From: Lentinula raphanica
Lineage: Eukaryota > Basidiomycota > Agaricomycetes > Agaricales > Omphalotaceae
Reading direction: 5' to 3'
DNA length: 64,000 nt
NCBI GenBank assembly: GCA_027919835.1
Contig: JANVFP010000006.1
Location: 1,364,001-1,428,000, forward strand
Below are positions 31,354 to 43,900 of this stretch, in pieces. Made by a program: the position numbers and the translations under genes. Numbering within the stretch: position 1 is the stretch's first letter; each line of letters starts with the position of its first letter. The notes under the pieces are model-generated. The model did not search any database. It had not been told where the DNA came from and was given only the letters and a program-made list of their open reading frames with translations.

Positions 31354-33688
31354 TAAGAGAAGTGCAGCTAATGACTTGAAAGCAAAGTTGTAAGACGAAG
31401 TGGGGGAATTTGCTTTGTTCAGCCTGCCTTAAAACGATCCCATGTTGACGTTGGTTTGTCGCCTTGAAGATTGCTGTGTCTGTGTCTCTATCGGGTTGCA
31501 ATCTGGTTGCATATGGTCGAATCAATTTGGATCAATATCAACCGAGTAAAGAGAGGTAAAGGGTCCTAGAAGAATTCAATGGAATGATAGTGGATGATAG
31601 TGAAACCAGCTCACACCTTGTGTTTGTACATTGGTCGTGAATCAGAAGCGCACTTTTCGTTTGAGCAGTGCCGGCGAATAGGCACTGAGCTTTACTGAGA
31701 AGCACGAAGACCGAGACTCAAGAGTCAAGAGGCCACAAGGTGCTGTGAGTTCCGATAGGTTACGACAAAGACCAAAAGCTGTTGAGGAAAAACTTGGGAG
31801 GGGTGCGAGCTGGTGCGAGACATTAGAACCCTTCCTGGTGACGCTGAATGTAATCGAGAGATCCGGAATTTGGGGAAGAATTTGCGCGCCACTGTTAGAG
31901 GCTGTGAGAGGATAGTAAATGGGTATAAATTCAATCAGATTGAGCGAGAGAAACGCTGAGATCGAGAAGGAAAAGGCCGGTGGTGGTGATCGTAAGCGAA
32001 AGCGGGAGGTGCAAGTCTACCAGAAGCCAATACGAGTAGAAGGCGGGCTATGTCCTGCTCTGGTCTGCTATGTCAGGATACCTGAGGCTGCCGGTGACCC
32101 TATTGCCTCCCATAGTCGCCGACATTGGTCGCTTCATCTTTTTGCAATTCCTGCCCAGACTCGAAACACCAGAAAACACCTCAACTGTGCAGCCACCAGC
32201 GTACTACAGGCTACTACAGGTTATCGATCCTGTGCCAAGTTAGGCCAAAATCCGACTGGCTCCAACCATCTAGTGTCAGTCGGATCATTGGATAATCAAG
32301 CGAGAGAAACGCTGAGATCTTGAGTGCAATGGCCAAGAACCTCCAAGAACATTGAATATCAATGGCAAGCGAGAGCGGGAGACTCTGAGGTACTTACTAT
32401 CAACCTGGAACCATCAGCAAACGTCGGGCCAGCGTCGGGCTGTGTCGGACGGACTATACCTCCAATGTAGTACTCATAGTACTCCATCTGTAGCCGCGGA
32501 TCCTATTATCAGGTCCTATCATGCGGTTCTTGTTAAAATGCCAGGAAATACCAGGAAATACCTGAAATACCTCGTTCACATGAACACACGCACGGTGGCC
32601 GTCACTTGCGATAGGGAATCTGAGGAAGCCACAGAATGAGTGAGGCCAATTTGAGATGGCAATCGCATGGTTCATGGTCCATACCGGATGGATAATCGAG
32701 CGAGAGAAATGCTGGAATGAAGAAGGCAAAGGGCAAGCGAGAGCGGGAGACTCTGGGCTAGTATTACCAGAGTATTACTACGAACCATCAGCAAACGTCG
32801 GGCTGCGTCGGACTACTATACTTGCAATAGTACCCCGCCTGTAGCCGCAGGTCCTATCGTGCAGTTCTTTCGCTGTCCCCACGAATACACCGCTGTTGCG
32901 AATCGCGATAGGGAATTTGAGGAAGCCGCATGAGTAGGCATGAGTGAGTTGAATCCAAGATGGCAAAGCGCATGGTTGATGGTCCATAACGGATCGAGTC
33001 CTATCGAGCCCTATATGCTATCAGGCGCTATCGAGCCTGCTTCAAAACCCAGCCCAATCATCGCCCAACCATTGACTGAATCAAAGGAGAAAATTTACAT
33101 CGCCTGCCATGCTGGACTCTGCTGGCGTTTTGGTCGCTTGGTGCTGCACACGGTTACAGATGGTATATCAGTGATCGTTCTAACGCTTGAGGCAGTTCAA
33201 TCTCCTAGCCACAAACCTATACAGATAGACTCCGGGACCATATGGAGAACAGGGTAAGGATCGCGTCGACGGTCGACGGCTGGTCGCCGGTCGAGCAGAA
33301 ACGCTTGGCAAGCGCTCAGCCTCAGGCACTGCTTACTTTCACAGCTCGAGACGCCCTCCACCGTGTCGATATTGCCAGTCCTGGCCTCACAGTGGGTCTT
33401 CTACTCTCATTCAGAATCTGCACGGTCGTTCCGAGTTGTCAAATCCTGGGCAATAAATCATTCATAGTCTGGTCATCTCCTGACAGACTGGACTTCGAGC
33501 GATTGAATCAAACAAGTCTATCAAATATATTACAGTGCCATAGGCATCAGTGGGAGTGGGGAGAAAATCTATGAGAACTGAGGCAAGGAAGATATCAATG
33601 TGTACGGTACTGTACCACATCTAAGGACACAAATGGCAGTAGCAACATCTCTATGGGGATTGATAAAACAGAGTACAAGTCCAATGAG
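31354..33688. repeat. Region of interspersed diverged repeats
   Basis: GAGCGAGAGAAACGCTGAGA occurs at about 31942, 32298 and (altered) 32697, and again at about 35233. GGCAAGCGAGAGCGGGAGAC follows at about 32363 and 32738. A third shared block (AAACGTCGGGCTGCGTCGGA) and a fourth (TGCTGGCGTTTTGGTCGCTT) also recur. These look like three or four rounds of segmental duplication of one decayed unit. No intact gene. Confidence 0.65.
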
Positions 33689-34412
33689 CTACGTGGACTT
33701 ATGATCAACTTCTTTCATGAACACAGGTATGCTGGATAATATCTGTGCGTCTACTGGCTTTAAGTTTTTGCGCCGATTCATCTGATGCTTGGTCAGTATT
33801 CGGACCCAAAGCAAGGAAGGACAGCAGAAGCAAACGTACCGTGGCCGATTCCAAAGGATAGGTAATGTGCCTTAGCTGAGGAACGATAACGCTGCGGGCA
33901 CGGTATAAACCATCCGACTGGGTTTCCTTTGTGAGCCACGACCCATAGAAATCGATAAATGTACACTTGTTGTCTTTCCAAGTCTGTTGTTCAATACGAA
34001 ACGCCAGTATACCCTTGTCAAGGTCGAATTCCGCGGGGGAAGTCTTTAAGGCTAAATTTTCCGCCTGCATGAATTCGATGGTGTGTGGAGTGTCTGCATT
34101 GTCACCAAAGTCTCCGAATACATAGCTTGCCATTGCAATTTTCGATGCCTCATCCTTCAAATAATTGCTATGGGCATAGATGCGTGAAACAAATTTATCA
34201 TAGGGTGGAGACTGTAGAAGGGGGCAGAGACAAGGGCCATTGAGTCAAGACTGATGTGATGTCGAGTCAACAAAAGTGCCTACTTGAATTGGAGTTTTCT
34301 GTGAGTTCTCTGGCTTTGCATTTGACATTGGCATTGCATGCACGAGAGGCATGAGTGCAAGTAGGCAGAGCCACATAGTAGATGAGCGCATCATAGTGAT
34401 CTGAGGCAACAT
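33689..34412 (-). CDS. Small secreted protein 2 of the local family
   Basis: Exons 34412-34284, 34211-33840 and 33781-33689 give 43, 124 and 31 codons, 197 residues, the same total and the same first-exon length as secreted protein 1. The signal peptide is about MMRSSTMWLCLLALMPLVHA and is followed by MPMSNAKPEN. The mature part includes ASYVFGDFGDNADT, LAFRIEQQTWKDNKCTFIDF and ITYPLESAT and matches no domain I know. Intron 2 uses GCCACG|GTACGT and ends CATCAG. The start could also be the ATG five codons on. Its leader lies at 34701-34757. Confidence 0.65.
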
Positions 34413-34700
34413 GTTGGAGGAGAGGAGACTCGTGAAATGTTGTTCGGTAGAGCGCGCGCGAAGAGGTGTCAAGGTGATGAAGTCAAGGGGATTGGTTAAC
34501 AAGAGTCAAAGCGGATGTCTAGAGTGTATAGAAGATTGAGTTGAGAACAGAGTGGAAAACCGTTCAAAAGGAGACACTGACGAAATGAATAAGAAATATC
34601 TCGAGGTGGTGTGTCTTGCCAAATGACACAAACTTTGAGGTGTAGAACGATAGCCTGAGTTGAGTATGAGAATATGACCAGTTAGTGAACGAGCATCGAA

Positions 34701-34757
34701 GACGTACGATAATAGAGGTCCTTGGCCCGCAAGGAACAAACGTTCAACGTTCGATGG
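34701..34757 (-). promoter_or_regulatory. Conserved 5' leader and splice donor of secreted gene 2
   Basis: The minus strand carries ATCGAACGTTGAACGTTTG, then CCTTGCGGGCCAAGGACC and a donor GTACGTCTTCG. A CACTAAC branch-like word and CTCAACTCAG acceptor follow within 55 bp. This supports a 5' UTR intron. Confidence 0.55.
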
Positions 34758-35866
34758 TGAAAGAAGGCAAGAAGTAAGATGACTTGGACTGATTTGGGGC
34801 GATTGGGTTCTTTAGCCCTGGTCCTGGAAGCTTAGCCCACCTTATGTAGGAGCAAAGAGGCTTGACTTGATGTCGCCTTATCGACTGAATCTTCCTGTTA
34901 GATCTTTAGAGTCTATACTAGATCCTACTATGATCCTGAAGGGTTTGCAACTTTGCTAGCCTTGTGACCGTCGGCGCCGTTGGTTGTTTCATCGTTTTGC
35001 CACCAACCAACCGACTCCTACCGATACATAGCCTTGCAGGAGCTTGCAGGTCGATGTGATCAGGGTAGCCGCAGAAGGAGTGAACCAATTCAAGATAGCA
35101 ATCGGTGAATACTTCCGAATACTGGTTTATCGAACAGTATCGAGCCTGTAGTTCGACTTGCCCAATCCAAGCCCAATCATGATTCATAGCCAAGTTCTAA
35201 CCATCTGATGTGACTCGGATAATCGAATAATCGAGCGAGAGAAACGCTGAGAAACGCTGAAATTAAGAAAAAGACCTGCAAAGACTGGGTCTGTTACATA
35301 GATATCAATGGCAAGAGAGAGCGGGAGCCTACTCTGAGCTACTTACTATGAACCCATGTGCTACGTTACATAATACTTCCGATACTTAGTACTTAGTATC
35401 AGATGGTACTCCGCCTGTAAGCCGTTGCGATAGACCGCCTGCTAGCGTTTTGGTCGCTTGGTACGAGTTGGTACTGCACAGGAAAGAGAATCAAATTCCC
35501 ATGCTGAGTCGAGTTCTTGTGGCAATCTTCCACCTAGACTGTGCGCTACTGTACCTTAGAGTGCTTGCACGCATTGTGGTTCGCGTCGAACTGTTCAGAA
35601 AGAAGAATAGAAAGTCATGTTAGCGTCGCGCTATTGCCATTAAATTTGACTCGAAATCAGCTGAGCTTATCTATGGAAAACACTCACTGGATATGACATT
35701 CCGTGCCAGCCAAGTTCTAGGAAAGCAAGTGGAAACACGGAACGGCACAGCGGCACACACGACACAGACATAGACCCAGAACGAGGATTTTTCTAAAGTG
35801 AGCTCACCAAATTCAAGAAAGGACACGGCCTATTTTGCTTCGGATTGACAATTGGGGAGCAATGGC
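34758..35866. other. Repeat-bearing intergenic stretch
   Basis: This holds further copies of the GAGCGAGAGAAACGCTGAG (about 35233) and GCCTGCTAGCGTTTTGGTCG (about 35427) blocks. Otherwise there is no recognisable gene. Confidence 0.5.
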
Positions 35867-36660
35867 CTATAGGTTTAGCCTCCCAGGGAGCACCAGCTTG
35901 GTAGAAGAGGCGACGGATGAAGATAGATGCTGAGTCCGATAGGGCGTCATGGTGGAGCTTGTTGAGCTCCTCCGTGCCCCTTGGCGTAGTGGAAGTGGAC
36001 GAGACGGGCGTGGTGGAGTCCGACAGCTTCCATCACTGTCAGCCCAGTCTTCCCATCGTGTCCGCATTCGGTGGAAATGACGGTGGGATGAGGTTCCGCG
36101 AGTCCGGGTCATCGTAGTTCTCAAGTCGATCTGGTATACCGGCGAGGGAGGAAGCGGGGGCAGGATGGGAGCGTGGTGCCAGTCGAGCAGGCTCACCATC
36201 TGAAGCTGGGCCAGAGTCTGGCGAGGTTGATACATGACGTTGCTCGGCTGGAGATCAGGATGAAGGACGGATAGAGAATGCTCGGAGGGATGGGTTGTTG
36301 GGAATGAGGAAAGAGGCCATGAGAAGGTTAGCGTTGGAGATTCTTGATGTGGTCCAGAGGCGACTGCTGCTCGTAGAAGTTGACCAGAACGTTCCAGGTA
36401 CGCTATCTCCTTGCGTGCGGCTGCTGTTAGTGCTGCCTGTGTTTTCGTCTATATACGATGTCGATTAGGTCCAGAAAGTTCAATGACATGACAACACACA
36501 CACACATGTCACAGAGAGAGAGGTACGTACACAATCCTCCGTTCACATCGAGCTCCGATCTCCTTAGAGAATGTTGCATATAAAGATCGAGTCCATTGCG
36601 TAAAGTGGTGGTCCAAGGGAGAGAAACAAATCCTGGTAGGCAAAACTCTACTCGCATAAA
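35867..36660 (-). pseudogene. Aminoglycoside-phosphotransferase-like kinase, decayed
   Basis: The minus strand from about 36420 reads EIAYLERSGQ. In another frame it reads DHIKNLQR and LLMASFLIPNNPSLRAFSIR. Then VLHPDLQPSNVM holds the catalytic-loop Asp and Asn, MVSLLDWHHAPILPP the metal-binding Asp, and after a frame change AGIPDRLENYDDPDS. The order fits the fungal APH/protein-kinase-like proteins that include AIM9. At least three frameshifts separate the blocks. The 5' part (to about 36660) is uncertain, and the N-lobe is missing or unreadable. It lies tail-side of the site-2 protease gene. Confidence 0.65.
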
Positions 36661-36733
36661 AGTACCTGTTGATTTATCACACGCTCGAATCGATTACAAG
36701 TACATCTATGTACAACACATAGTTCATACTTCA

Positions 36734-38749
36734 TCATACCAAAGCCCAAACACCCAACATGAAATACACCACGACCAGACAAACAGTCCCAGTCTGTACC
36801 AACCGTTCTATCCGCCGCTTCCACTGCGATCCAGTACTACTACTACTACGTCTACCTGATTCCATATCAATAGTCTCGGGCTCGACGACTGGATACGCAT
36901 GGTTAATGAGAGCATTGAGAAGCTGAGCGCCGTCTAGGAAAGGCAGAGGGAGAAGATTGAACATGAAGAGCGACAGGGTGGCCATTTGAAGGTAACTATC
37001 AGGTCAGAGGTGGTTAGATGAGAATCGGTCAAAGATAACTAGTTGAATCTACGCACGACCAGAAATCGTTCAACGATCCAGTTGCACTTGAGGGTATGAA
37101 CCAGAAACGAGGGGTGTATCGATCGACTATTACTAAAAGAAAGGTGAGGACTCGGACTCGGACTCTTTGTACAACACAAAACACAAACCTTGTTCCCAAA
37201 CCTCCTTCTTCGGCCCATTCCACAAAGTCAGATCCTGTCCCTGAACACTCAGCCTCAATATTGACGACGACGAGCTATCTGGCTGCACGCAAAGCGCATC
37301 ATCATGGCACTCGCCTCCGGTTCGACAGCGAAACTGATCATGGCTCGTAGAAAGTATAGGAATCGGATTGAGACAACCTTTCCCGTGTCCAAGGGAGTCG
37401 AAACAGAGGTGGTCAAGTGTAGGGTGTGCGTTTTTGCAACAATCAGCCGAGTCAGCTAGATAGATAGATAGATGGATAGAAAGAGAGACTTTTTGTCAGA
37501 ATTTCCTACATGCATGTCATGCCAACGAATTATCTCTGTACCTTGGAACAGCTCCCGAGAGACACACCAGCCATACCAAGGAACGTCGATGGATGATGGG
37601 GGCATGAGATACTGGGACCATTTATCTTGTTCGCCTGCTAGAGATACGTCGTCCAACGCGGTGATCACCGATCCCACCTTTAACACGGCGTTGAGAGGAG
37701 AATCCTGTTATTACGAGTATCAGAAACAGTACATGGATTCGGGAGCGAAATGACCAACGTTATCGATCTCGACAACGACCCTTCCCTCCTTGGACAAATC
37801 CTCCCAACCTAGATTGACCAGGGCAGTACCGAGCCCAGTGGCGTTCTCTACAAGGCTAGCAGACTTGCCGAGACCGATGAGGAATATCCACAGTAAGAAA
37901 TTATGCCATGGGCCCGCAGCGATGATTTGCGCCTTGGAGAAGGCGTCCAAGGAGCCCATGAGCGCCGTAGAGAACGAGACGAACGCAGAGGGGATGATGA
38001 GTGTCACGGTGAGCCCTGAAGAGAGGATAGGAACAGAGTAGCTGGTGAAGACTCAGTACTCAGTTGTTTTGTGATTGTAACGAGTCGAAGAAGACTGCGG
38101 CTTACAGTGCTCCTGCGACGGCATGGCCGATTTCATGGACGATCTGGCAGAAAGAGACCGCGATGATTATGAGAGGTAGATGTGTCCAGGGAACGGTCAG
38201 TCCTGGTATCTGAATACATATCCAGCTTTTGATCAGTGACTCGACGGGAATCAGTATATGGCGTCAACTCACAACTAGCCATATATAATTCTGAGCATTG
38301 AACTGCGCAGAGCCTTCGACGTCAAGGGCCCTTTTATCATGGCTGGACAGCTTCGACGACTGCAGGAGAATCCGAGCGAGCAAAGAGTCGCCTGTGATCC
38401 AAAGAAGAGTGAGAAGACCGAGAACCAGACCGCATATCCCTGCCACAACTCCTGCGTTATAGAACGTTGTAACCCATTTCCGCAATCGTTTTGACCGTCT
38501 ATCTCGAAGCCTGAAAGCAAGCTGCTCGTGTCTCGAGTTGAACGCGGAGGTTTCGATTCGTAGTTGAACCTTGTTCACTGTGACTGTCGTGGAGATTGAA
38601 TTGTCGGTCGCCCAGCTCCGACTAGCGCGACTAGTAGGGGCGTTGTTGAACGTTGGTAGGAGGGGTGCTTTTGGCTTGCAGAGACGGTAGAGTAGGTGTA
38701 CGAGGACCCAGGCCAAGGAGATTAAGGATATCGCATGGAGTAGTGGCAT
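36734..38749 (-). CDS. Site-2 protease (M50 intramembrane metalloprotease)
   Basis: A multi-exon gene beginning with MPLLHAISLISLAWVLVHLL. The zinc motif HEIGHAVAGAL is on an exon at about 38108-38212. The third ligand region NLLPLPFLDGAQLL, with the M50 LDG motif, lies at about 36920-36970. Several hydrophobic segments flank both. A long lumenal or PDZ-like insertion (VITALDDVSLAGEQDKW) lies between them. S2P cuts SREBP-type transcription factors inside the membrane after site-1 cleavage; in basidiomycetes the partner is Sre1 and the protease is called Stp1 in Cryptococcus. The final exon ends at 36734. The middle exons (37000-37700) are less certain. The ATG at 38749 is the first in frame. 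Confidence 0.8.
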
Positions 38750-40226
38750 GAATTGCTGGTCATTCCGTAGTACTAGATGGAGCAAGGCAAGACCAAACGA
38801 AATTTGGACTTGGCAAAAGTTGAAACTTGCTTCATGATGTTTACATAAGCCTGCCTGCCGCAATCCACATCTCTCTTACCACCACGACCGCAATCATCAG
38901 CATCTCAAGCTCAATCTCAAGCTTCTTAACCTCAACGAGGGACAGCAACTACCATCATCGCATCGTCAGGACACGAGCAATTACTCTCGAGATCTAGTAG
39001 ATTCTTTGTAGCGCGAGTGGTCCTAGCTAGTTAACCATCTGCATCTGGCCCAGGATTTAGATTGTCAACAACATTCAACGACGAAATCTAAGCAGAATGG
39101 CTTGGAGGTAAGCGCTTGCAAAATCTATTGATCGCTACTGACACTGTCTAACATGTATGTAGGTCAAGGGTCAGTGGTCAACAAATCGATATTATCCCGG
39201 TCGATAACCTTTCGTGTCTTCGTCTTCTTAGAATCTTGTCTTGGCCTCATTGCTACTCGTTATATCCCATCGTGATACATCGTACTCGGACAATCTCAAT
39301 GATGCTCTTCACTACTCGCCAACTCTTTGGAACTTTCATCATCAGCACCATGAGTGATTATGATTCTATGCTCCACCGTCGACGTGATGCTTACTCTGTC
39401 CTCCTCCACATGAGACCTATCAGGCAAGGAAAGTAGCTTCATCCCTGCGGACGGTAAGGCAACGACAGCCCTCGAATTTGATAACCGTGAAGCACGGTTG
39501 GTCTGAGTTGACGAGCTTCAAGGTCTGGTCAGTGGTAGCTGCAAACGAATATCAATGTGAGTATAGAACGTATTGTCATCTTTGATCTGCACTAAGTGTG
39601 GAGGGAGTGTTCTCGCACAGTCACTTTTCGTATCGTCATGCGGCTATGCCCCTGCAAATAGGTCCGCCTTTGCGCAGCTTTGCGCCAGGTATCGATGTGC
39701 TCCAGGCTTTTGAAATCCAATGCATTGAAACATCCTCGCAGAAATTTGACATACGTTCTCATGTGTGCACAACATGCCGCAAGGTTCCGTGTACATTTTC
39801 TTGTAGCATCTCCTTCTTTGGGCCGACTTCGAGGAAAGTAGAGTTGTATTTCTCGCCTCAGGTTCGCTCGGCGGGTCCACCAATCCTTTCGAGGAGTACT
39901 CGGCGGGAAATCCCTTCTCGTGCGCACGATAACCCTTACCACAGTGATATACAGTTTCAGTGCACACTTTCTCGTGTCCTTGTTATTTAAACAGGCCTCA
40001 ATGTTATGCTACTCGCACAAAGGACCTCCTCCGAGTCACAGCAGCGATGAATTCGTCGCTCAGGTATGATCATAATACGCGCAATTTCTACGAGATCGAC
40101 ATTCTAATTCTATCTAGTCATATAGAGAAAGTAGAGGCCTACTTTAATTGTTACCTACCTCGCTTTAGGTTCGCTCGGTGGGTACTACTACCTGTAATAT
40201 TTCTGTCGACTGGTTGATGTCTTTTC
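38750..40226. other. Intergenic stretch, possibly with an unresolved gene
   Basis: Near 39097 an ATG followed by GCTTGGAG|GTAAGC could start a spliced gene, and open stretches continue to 39436, but I could not extend a credible product. A word GGTTCGCTCGG.GGGT occurs twice (about 39862 and 40170). No clear RNA gene or TE end. Confidence 0.35.
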
Positions 40227-40241
40227 AGCGATGGATTGTCA

Positions 40242-40677
40242 ATGCCAGAGTGGTGGCAGAACAGAGCAAAGTATTTCCAAGGAGACAAGTCTACATTCAG
40301 TGCTTGGTACTGGAATGAGCCGCTTGATGATTCTCATACAACCAACTATGTCACAAGAGTCGACGATAATCCGCAGGAGAAAAAATTCCGCTGTTATTAT
40401 CCCGGATGCCCGAAACAGATGGAAGAAACTTTTTGTTCGAGTCGCTCCCGAGATGGTGAGTGAAACAACCCACACAATATTCATGAATGCCAGTGTAGCG
40501 AACTCAGTTCTCTTAGATCATTTCATGAGTGTACACCTCGGCACACAGTACAAGTGTACGGTTCTAGGGTGCGATAAAAGGCCTTACAAGTCAGAGAATG
40601 CTTTCCGTAGACACCTAAGGAGAGATCATAAAGTCACAGGCCCGCTGCCTCAGCTGGTCGCAGCGGCGAGGGTCTGA
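40242..40677 (+). CDS. C2H2 zinc-finger protein (5' end uncertain)
   Basis: The exon from at least 40242 encodes MPEWWQNRAKYFQGDKST, then FRCYYPGCPKQ. After an intron of about 61 bp ending CTCTTAG, the second exon encodes HFMSVHLGTQYKCTVLGC and RRHLRRDHK, then stops at 40677. Together this makes two linked C2H2 fingers of the C-x4-C type typical of fungal regulators. A CAG acceptor just before 40229 leaves room for upstream exons, so the start may be earlier. DNA binding is inferred; no target is known. Confidence 0.5.
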
Positions 40678-40906
40678 GATAATAAATTTCCTTTCTTTCA
40701 TTTAATTACTGTATTGGCATGTCTTGTGTAAGTAGGTAAATACCAGCCTATGAGTCCATACAGAAGGGAAGGAAACTGCAACTACCTTCTTCCCCTTTTC
40801 AAGCCTCTGTAGACTTATTCAAATTGATATTTTGAGCACTTCCTTGTAATCAGTAGAGTTTTGCCTGCCGAAATTTGATTCTCTTTCCTCGACCACTTTG
40901 TGTGTC

Positions 40907-43900
40907 ATGGACTCAAGCGACCTCTTTTCTTTCCTCGATGGCACACAACCAGAACCCGACGTCGACGACAACGATGAGGACATGCTAGATGTCCCTTCTT
41001 CACCAAAATCCGTCCCCCACAAACGAAAAGCAGATTCTCTCGAACCTCCAGACGCAGCGGAACCAACTAAAAAGCCAAAATCAGAACCTGAACCTGAACC
41101 TGAGCCCGTTCAATCTGCTGCACCCTTGCCAAATCCCGTCGTTTTAGATGACTTTGAGACGGAGGCAAAGCGTGAAGTCGCTGCCAGTGCTGGTCTGACA
41201 GGAGGTGTAGAAACAGGCTCACGGTTAGAGTTAACGCATCAAGTACGATTATTTCGTTCCTCATCATCCAGAACAATATCTCACTTTGATTACTCTTCCC
41301 AACCCATAGGTCAGACATCAGGTTGCAGTTCCACCGTCAGGATACAACTACATTCCAATCAATGAGCATGTCCCTCCCGCAAAACCAGATCGAGAATATA
41401 AATTCGAACTCGATCCTTTTCAAAAAGTTTCCATTGCCGCCATTCAAAGCAACGAAAGTGTGCTTGTCTCGGCGCATACTAGTGCTGGAAAGACTGTCGT
41501 TGCGGAATATGCTATCGCGCATTGTTTGGCTAGGAAACAGCGTGTAATTTATACAAGCCCTATAAAGGTTTGTCCAACTAGTAGTTCGGATTCTCAATAA
41601 AGTCTGATTCTTGCTCTCTAGGCTTTGAGTAACCAAAAATATCGTGAAATGTTGGCAGAGTTTGGAGACGTTGGGCTTATGACTGGAGATGTGACCATCA
41701 ATCCATCTGCGACTTGCCTCGTTATGACTACCGAGGTAAGCATTTAGCCTATATCCGCATAGCTCCAATCTAACTAGACCACAGATTCTCCGCTCAATGC
41801 TCTACCGCGGCTCCGAAATCATGCGCGAAGTCGCCTGGGTCATCTTCGACGAAATCCACTACATGCGAGACAAAGAACGTGGAGTCGTCTGGGAAGAAAC
41901 CATCATCCTCCTCCCTCATTCCGTCCGCTACGTCTTCCTCTCCGCCACCATCCCCAACGCACAGCAATTCGCCGAATGGATATGTCATTCCCATGAACAA
42001 CCGTGTCATGTTGTGTATACCGACTTTCGGCCTACGCCGTTGCAGCATTATATGTTTCCGAGAGGTGGAGAGGGGATATATCTTGTTGTTAATGAGAAGG
42101 GTGAGTTTCGGGAGGATAATTTTAGTAAGGCGATGGGGGAGATACAGGATCGGGCAGGAGAGGATCCTGCTGATCCTCGAAGTGGGAAAGGCCGGAAGGG
42201 AAAGTCGAAGAAGGGTGGAGAGAAGAAAGGTGAGTGTTCATGCATTATCTGATAATTTATTCTCAAAGCTTCCCATTCAAGCCAATTCCGACATATCAAG
42301 AATCATCAAAATGATCATGGTCAAAAACTTCAACCCCGTCATCGTATTCTCATTCAGCAAACGCGAATGTGAATCCAACGCACTGCTCATGGCCAAATTC
42401 GAGTTCAATTCCACCGACGAACAGGAACTCGTTGGCAATATTTTCACCAACGCAATCGAGAACCTCTCTACCGAAGACCGCAATTTACCTCAAATAGCCC
42501 AACTTCTTCCTCTTCTCAAGCGTGGCATCGGCGTCCATCACAGTGGTCTTCTTCCCATCCTGAAGGAGGTCATCGAGATCTTGTTCTCGGAAGGACTCAT
42601 CAAAGTCCTCTTCGCCACCGAAACATTCTCGATCGGTCTAAACATGCCCGCGAAAACGGTCGTGTTCACGGACACACGAAAATTCGACGGGCGTGAACAG
42701 CGGAGCTTGTCTTCCGGTGAGTATATCCAAATGTCAGGACGAGCCGGCCGTCGTGGACTTGATGACCGCGGGGTGGTGATTATGATGTGCGATGAAAAGC
42801 TGGAACCGAGTGTGGCGAAAGAGATGATCAAGGGAGAGGCGGATCGCTTGGACTCGGCTTTCCATATCGGTTACAACATGATCATGAACCTCATCAAGGT
42901 CGAAGGTATCAGTCCGGAATTCATGCTCGAACGCTGTTTCCACCAGTTCCAGAGCAGCACGGGGATACCGAAGCTCCAAGAAGGTCAGTTGGGTTTTTTA
43001 TTCTACAGATGAATTGTTTGAGTTTCGTAGGCTGAACGCTTAGGCAGAAATGAAAAACGAAGAGAAGAAGAGGGATGAGATTGTGGTACCGGATGAAGAA
43101 CAGGTGGCGGAGTATTATGAATGCCAGCAACAGTTGGAGATGATGTCGGCTGATTTTCGCGAAGTCATCACACATCCTACGTATAGTCTACCGTTCCTTA
43201 GGCCTGGTCGTCTCGTCAAGGTCAAGCATGACAGACGAGACTTTGGTTGGGGCACTGTGGTCAATTTTCACAAGCGGCCCACTCCTAAAGTAAGTTTGAA
43301 CGGTGTTTTTTCCGGAAAGTGTTCTCATAGACCTGAAACGATCACCAGAATCAACCCGTACCACAAGCCGACATTCCTCCTCACGAACAGTACATCGTCG
43401 ATGTCCTCTTGAACTGTGCCTCCGGAGGAGTCCTCTCTACATCTACAAAAGACAAAGCTCCCGTGACGCCAACGCCTGATGGCATCCAACCATGTCCGCC
43501 GAATCAAAAAGGTGTTTTGCTCGTGGTCCCCGTGCTTCTCTCCACACTGGACAGTATCAGCCATCTACGTATATACCTCCCCAAAGATCTCCGACCCGAA
43601 GCGAGTCGGGAAACGGCGTGGAAGAGCATTCTGGAGGTTCAACGACGGTTCCCGGATGGTATTCCTGTTCTGGATCCGATCAAGGATATGAAGATTAAGG
43701 ATGAGAAATTTAAAGCTCTAATCGAGGTGTGTGTTCTTTCTTTCGTTTGGTATCATCCGACTACACCTTGAACGCTCAAGGTTTGTCTTTCAGAAAATCG
43801 AAGCAATGGAAAACAGAAGGTACAAAAATCCACTACACACCGATCCGCGCCGACCTGAGCTGTACGATCTGTATAAACAAAAGAAAGAGCTTCAGGATTC

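Noticed and set aside
32454..33574. Several overlapping open frames of 90-110 codons
   Set aside because: They coincide with duplicated non-coding blocks and change frame between copies.
37458..37480. GATA microsatellite as a regulatory site
   Set aside because: A simple AGATAGAT run inside the site-2 protease gene; nothing suggests function.
39097..39436. Possible protein-isoaspartate methyltransferase start (MAWR...)
   Set aside because: Only the first four residues fit. The following exon does not continue the family.
41879..42260. Second long frame overlapping MTR4 exon 4
   Set aside because: It is a shadow frame; exon 4 in the other frame carries the DEIH and SAT helicase motifs.
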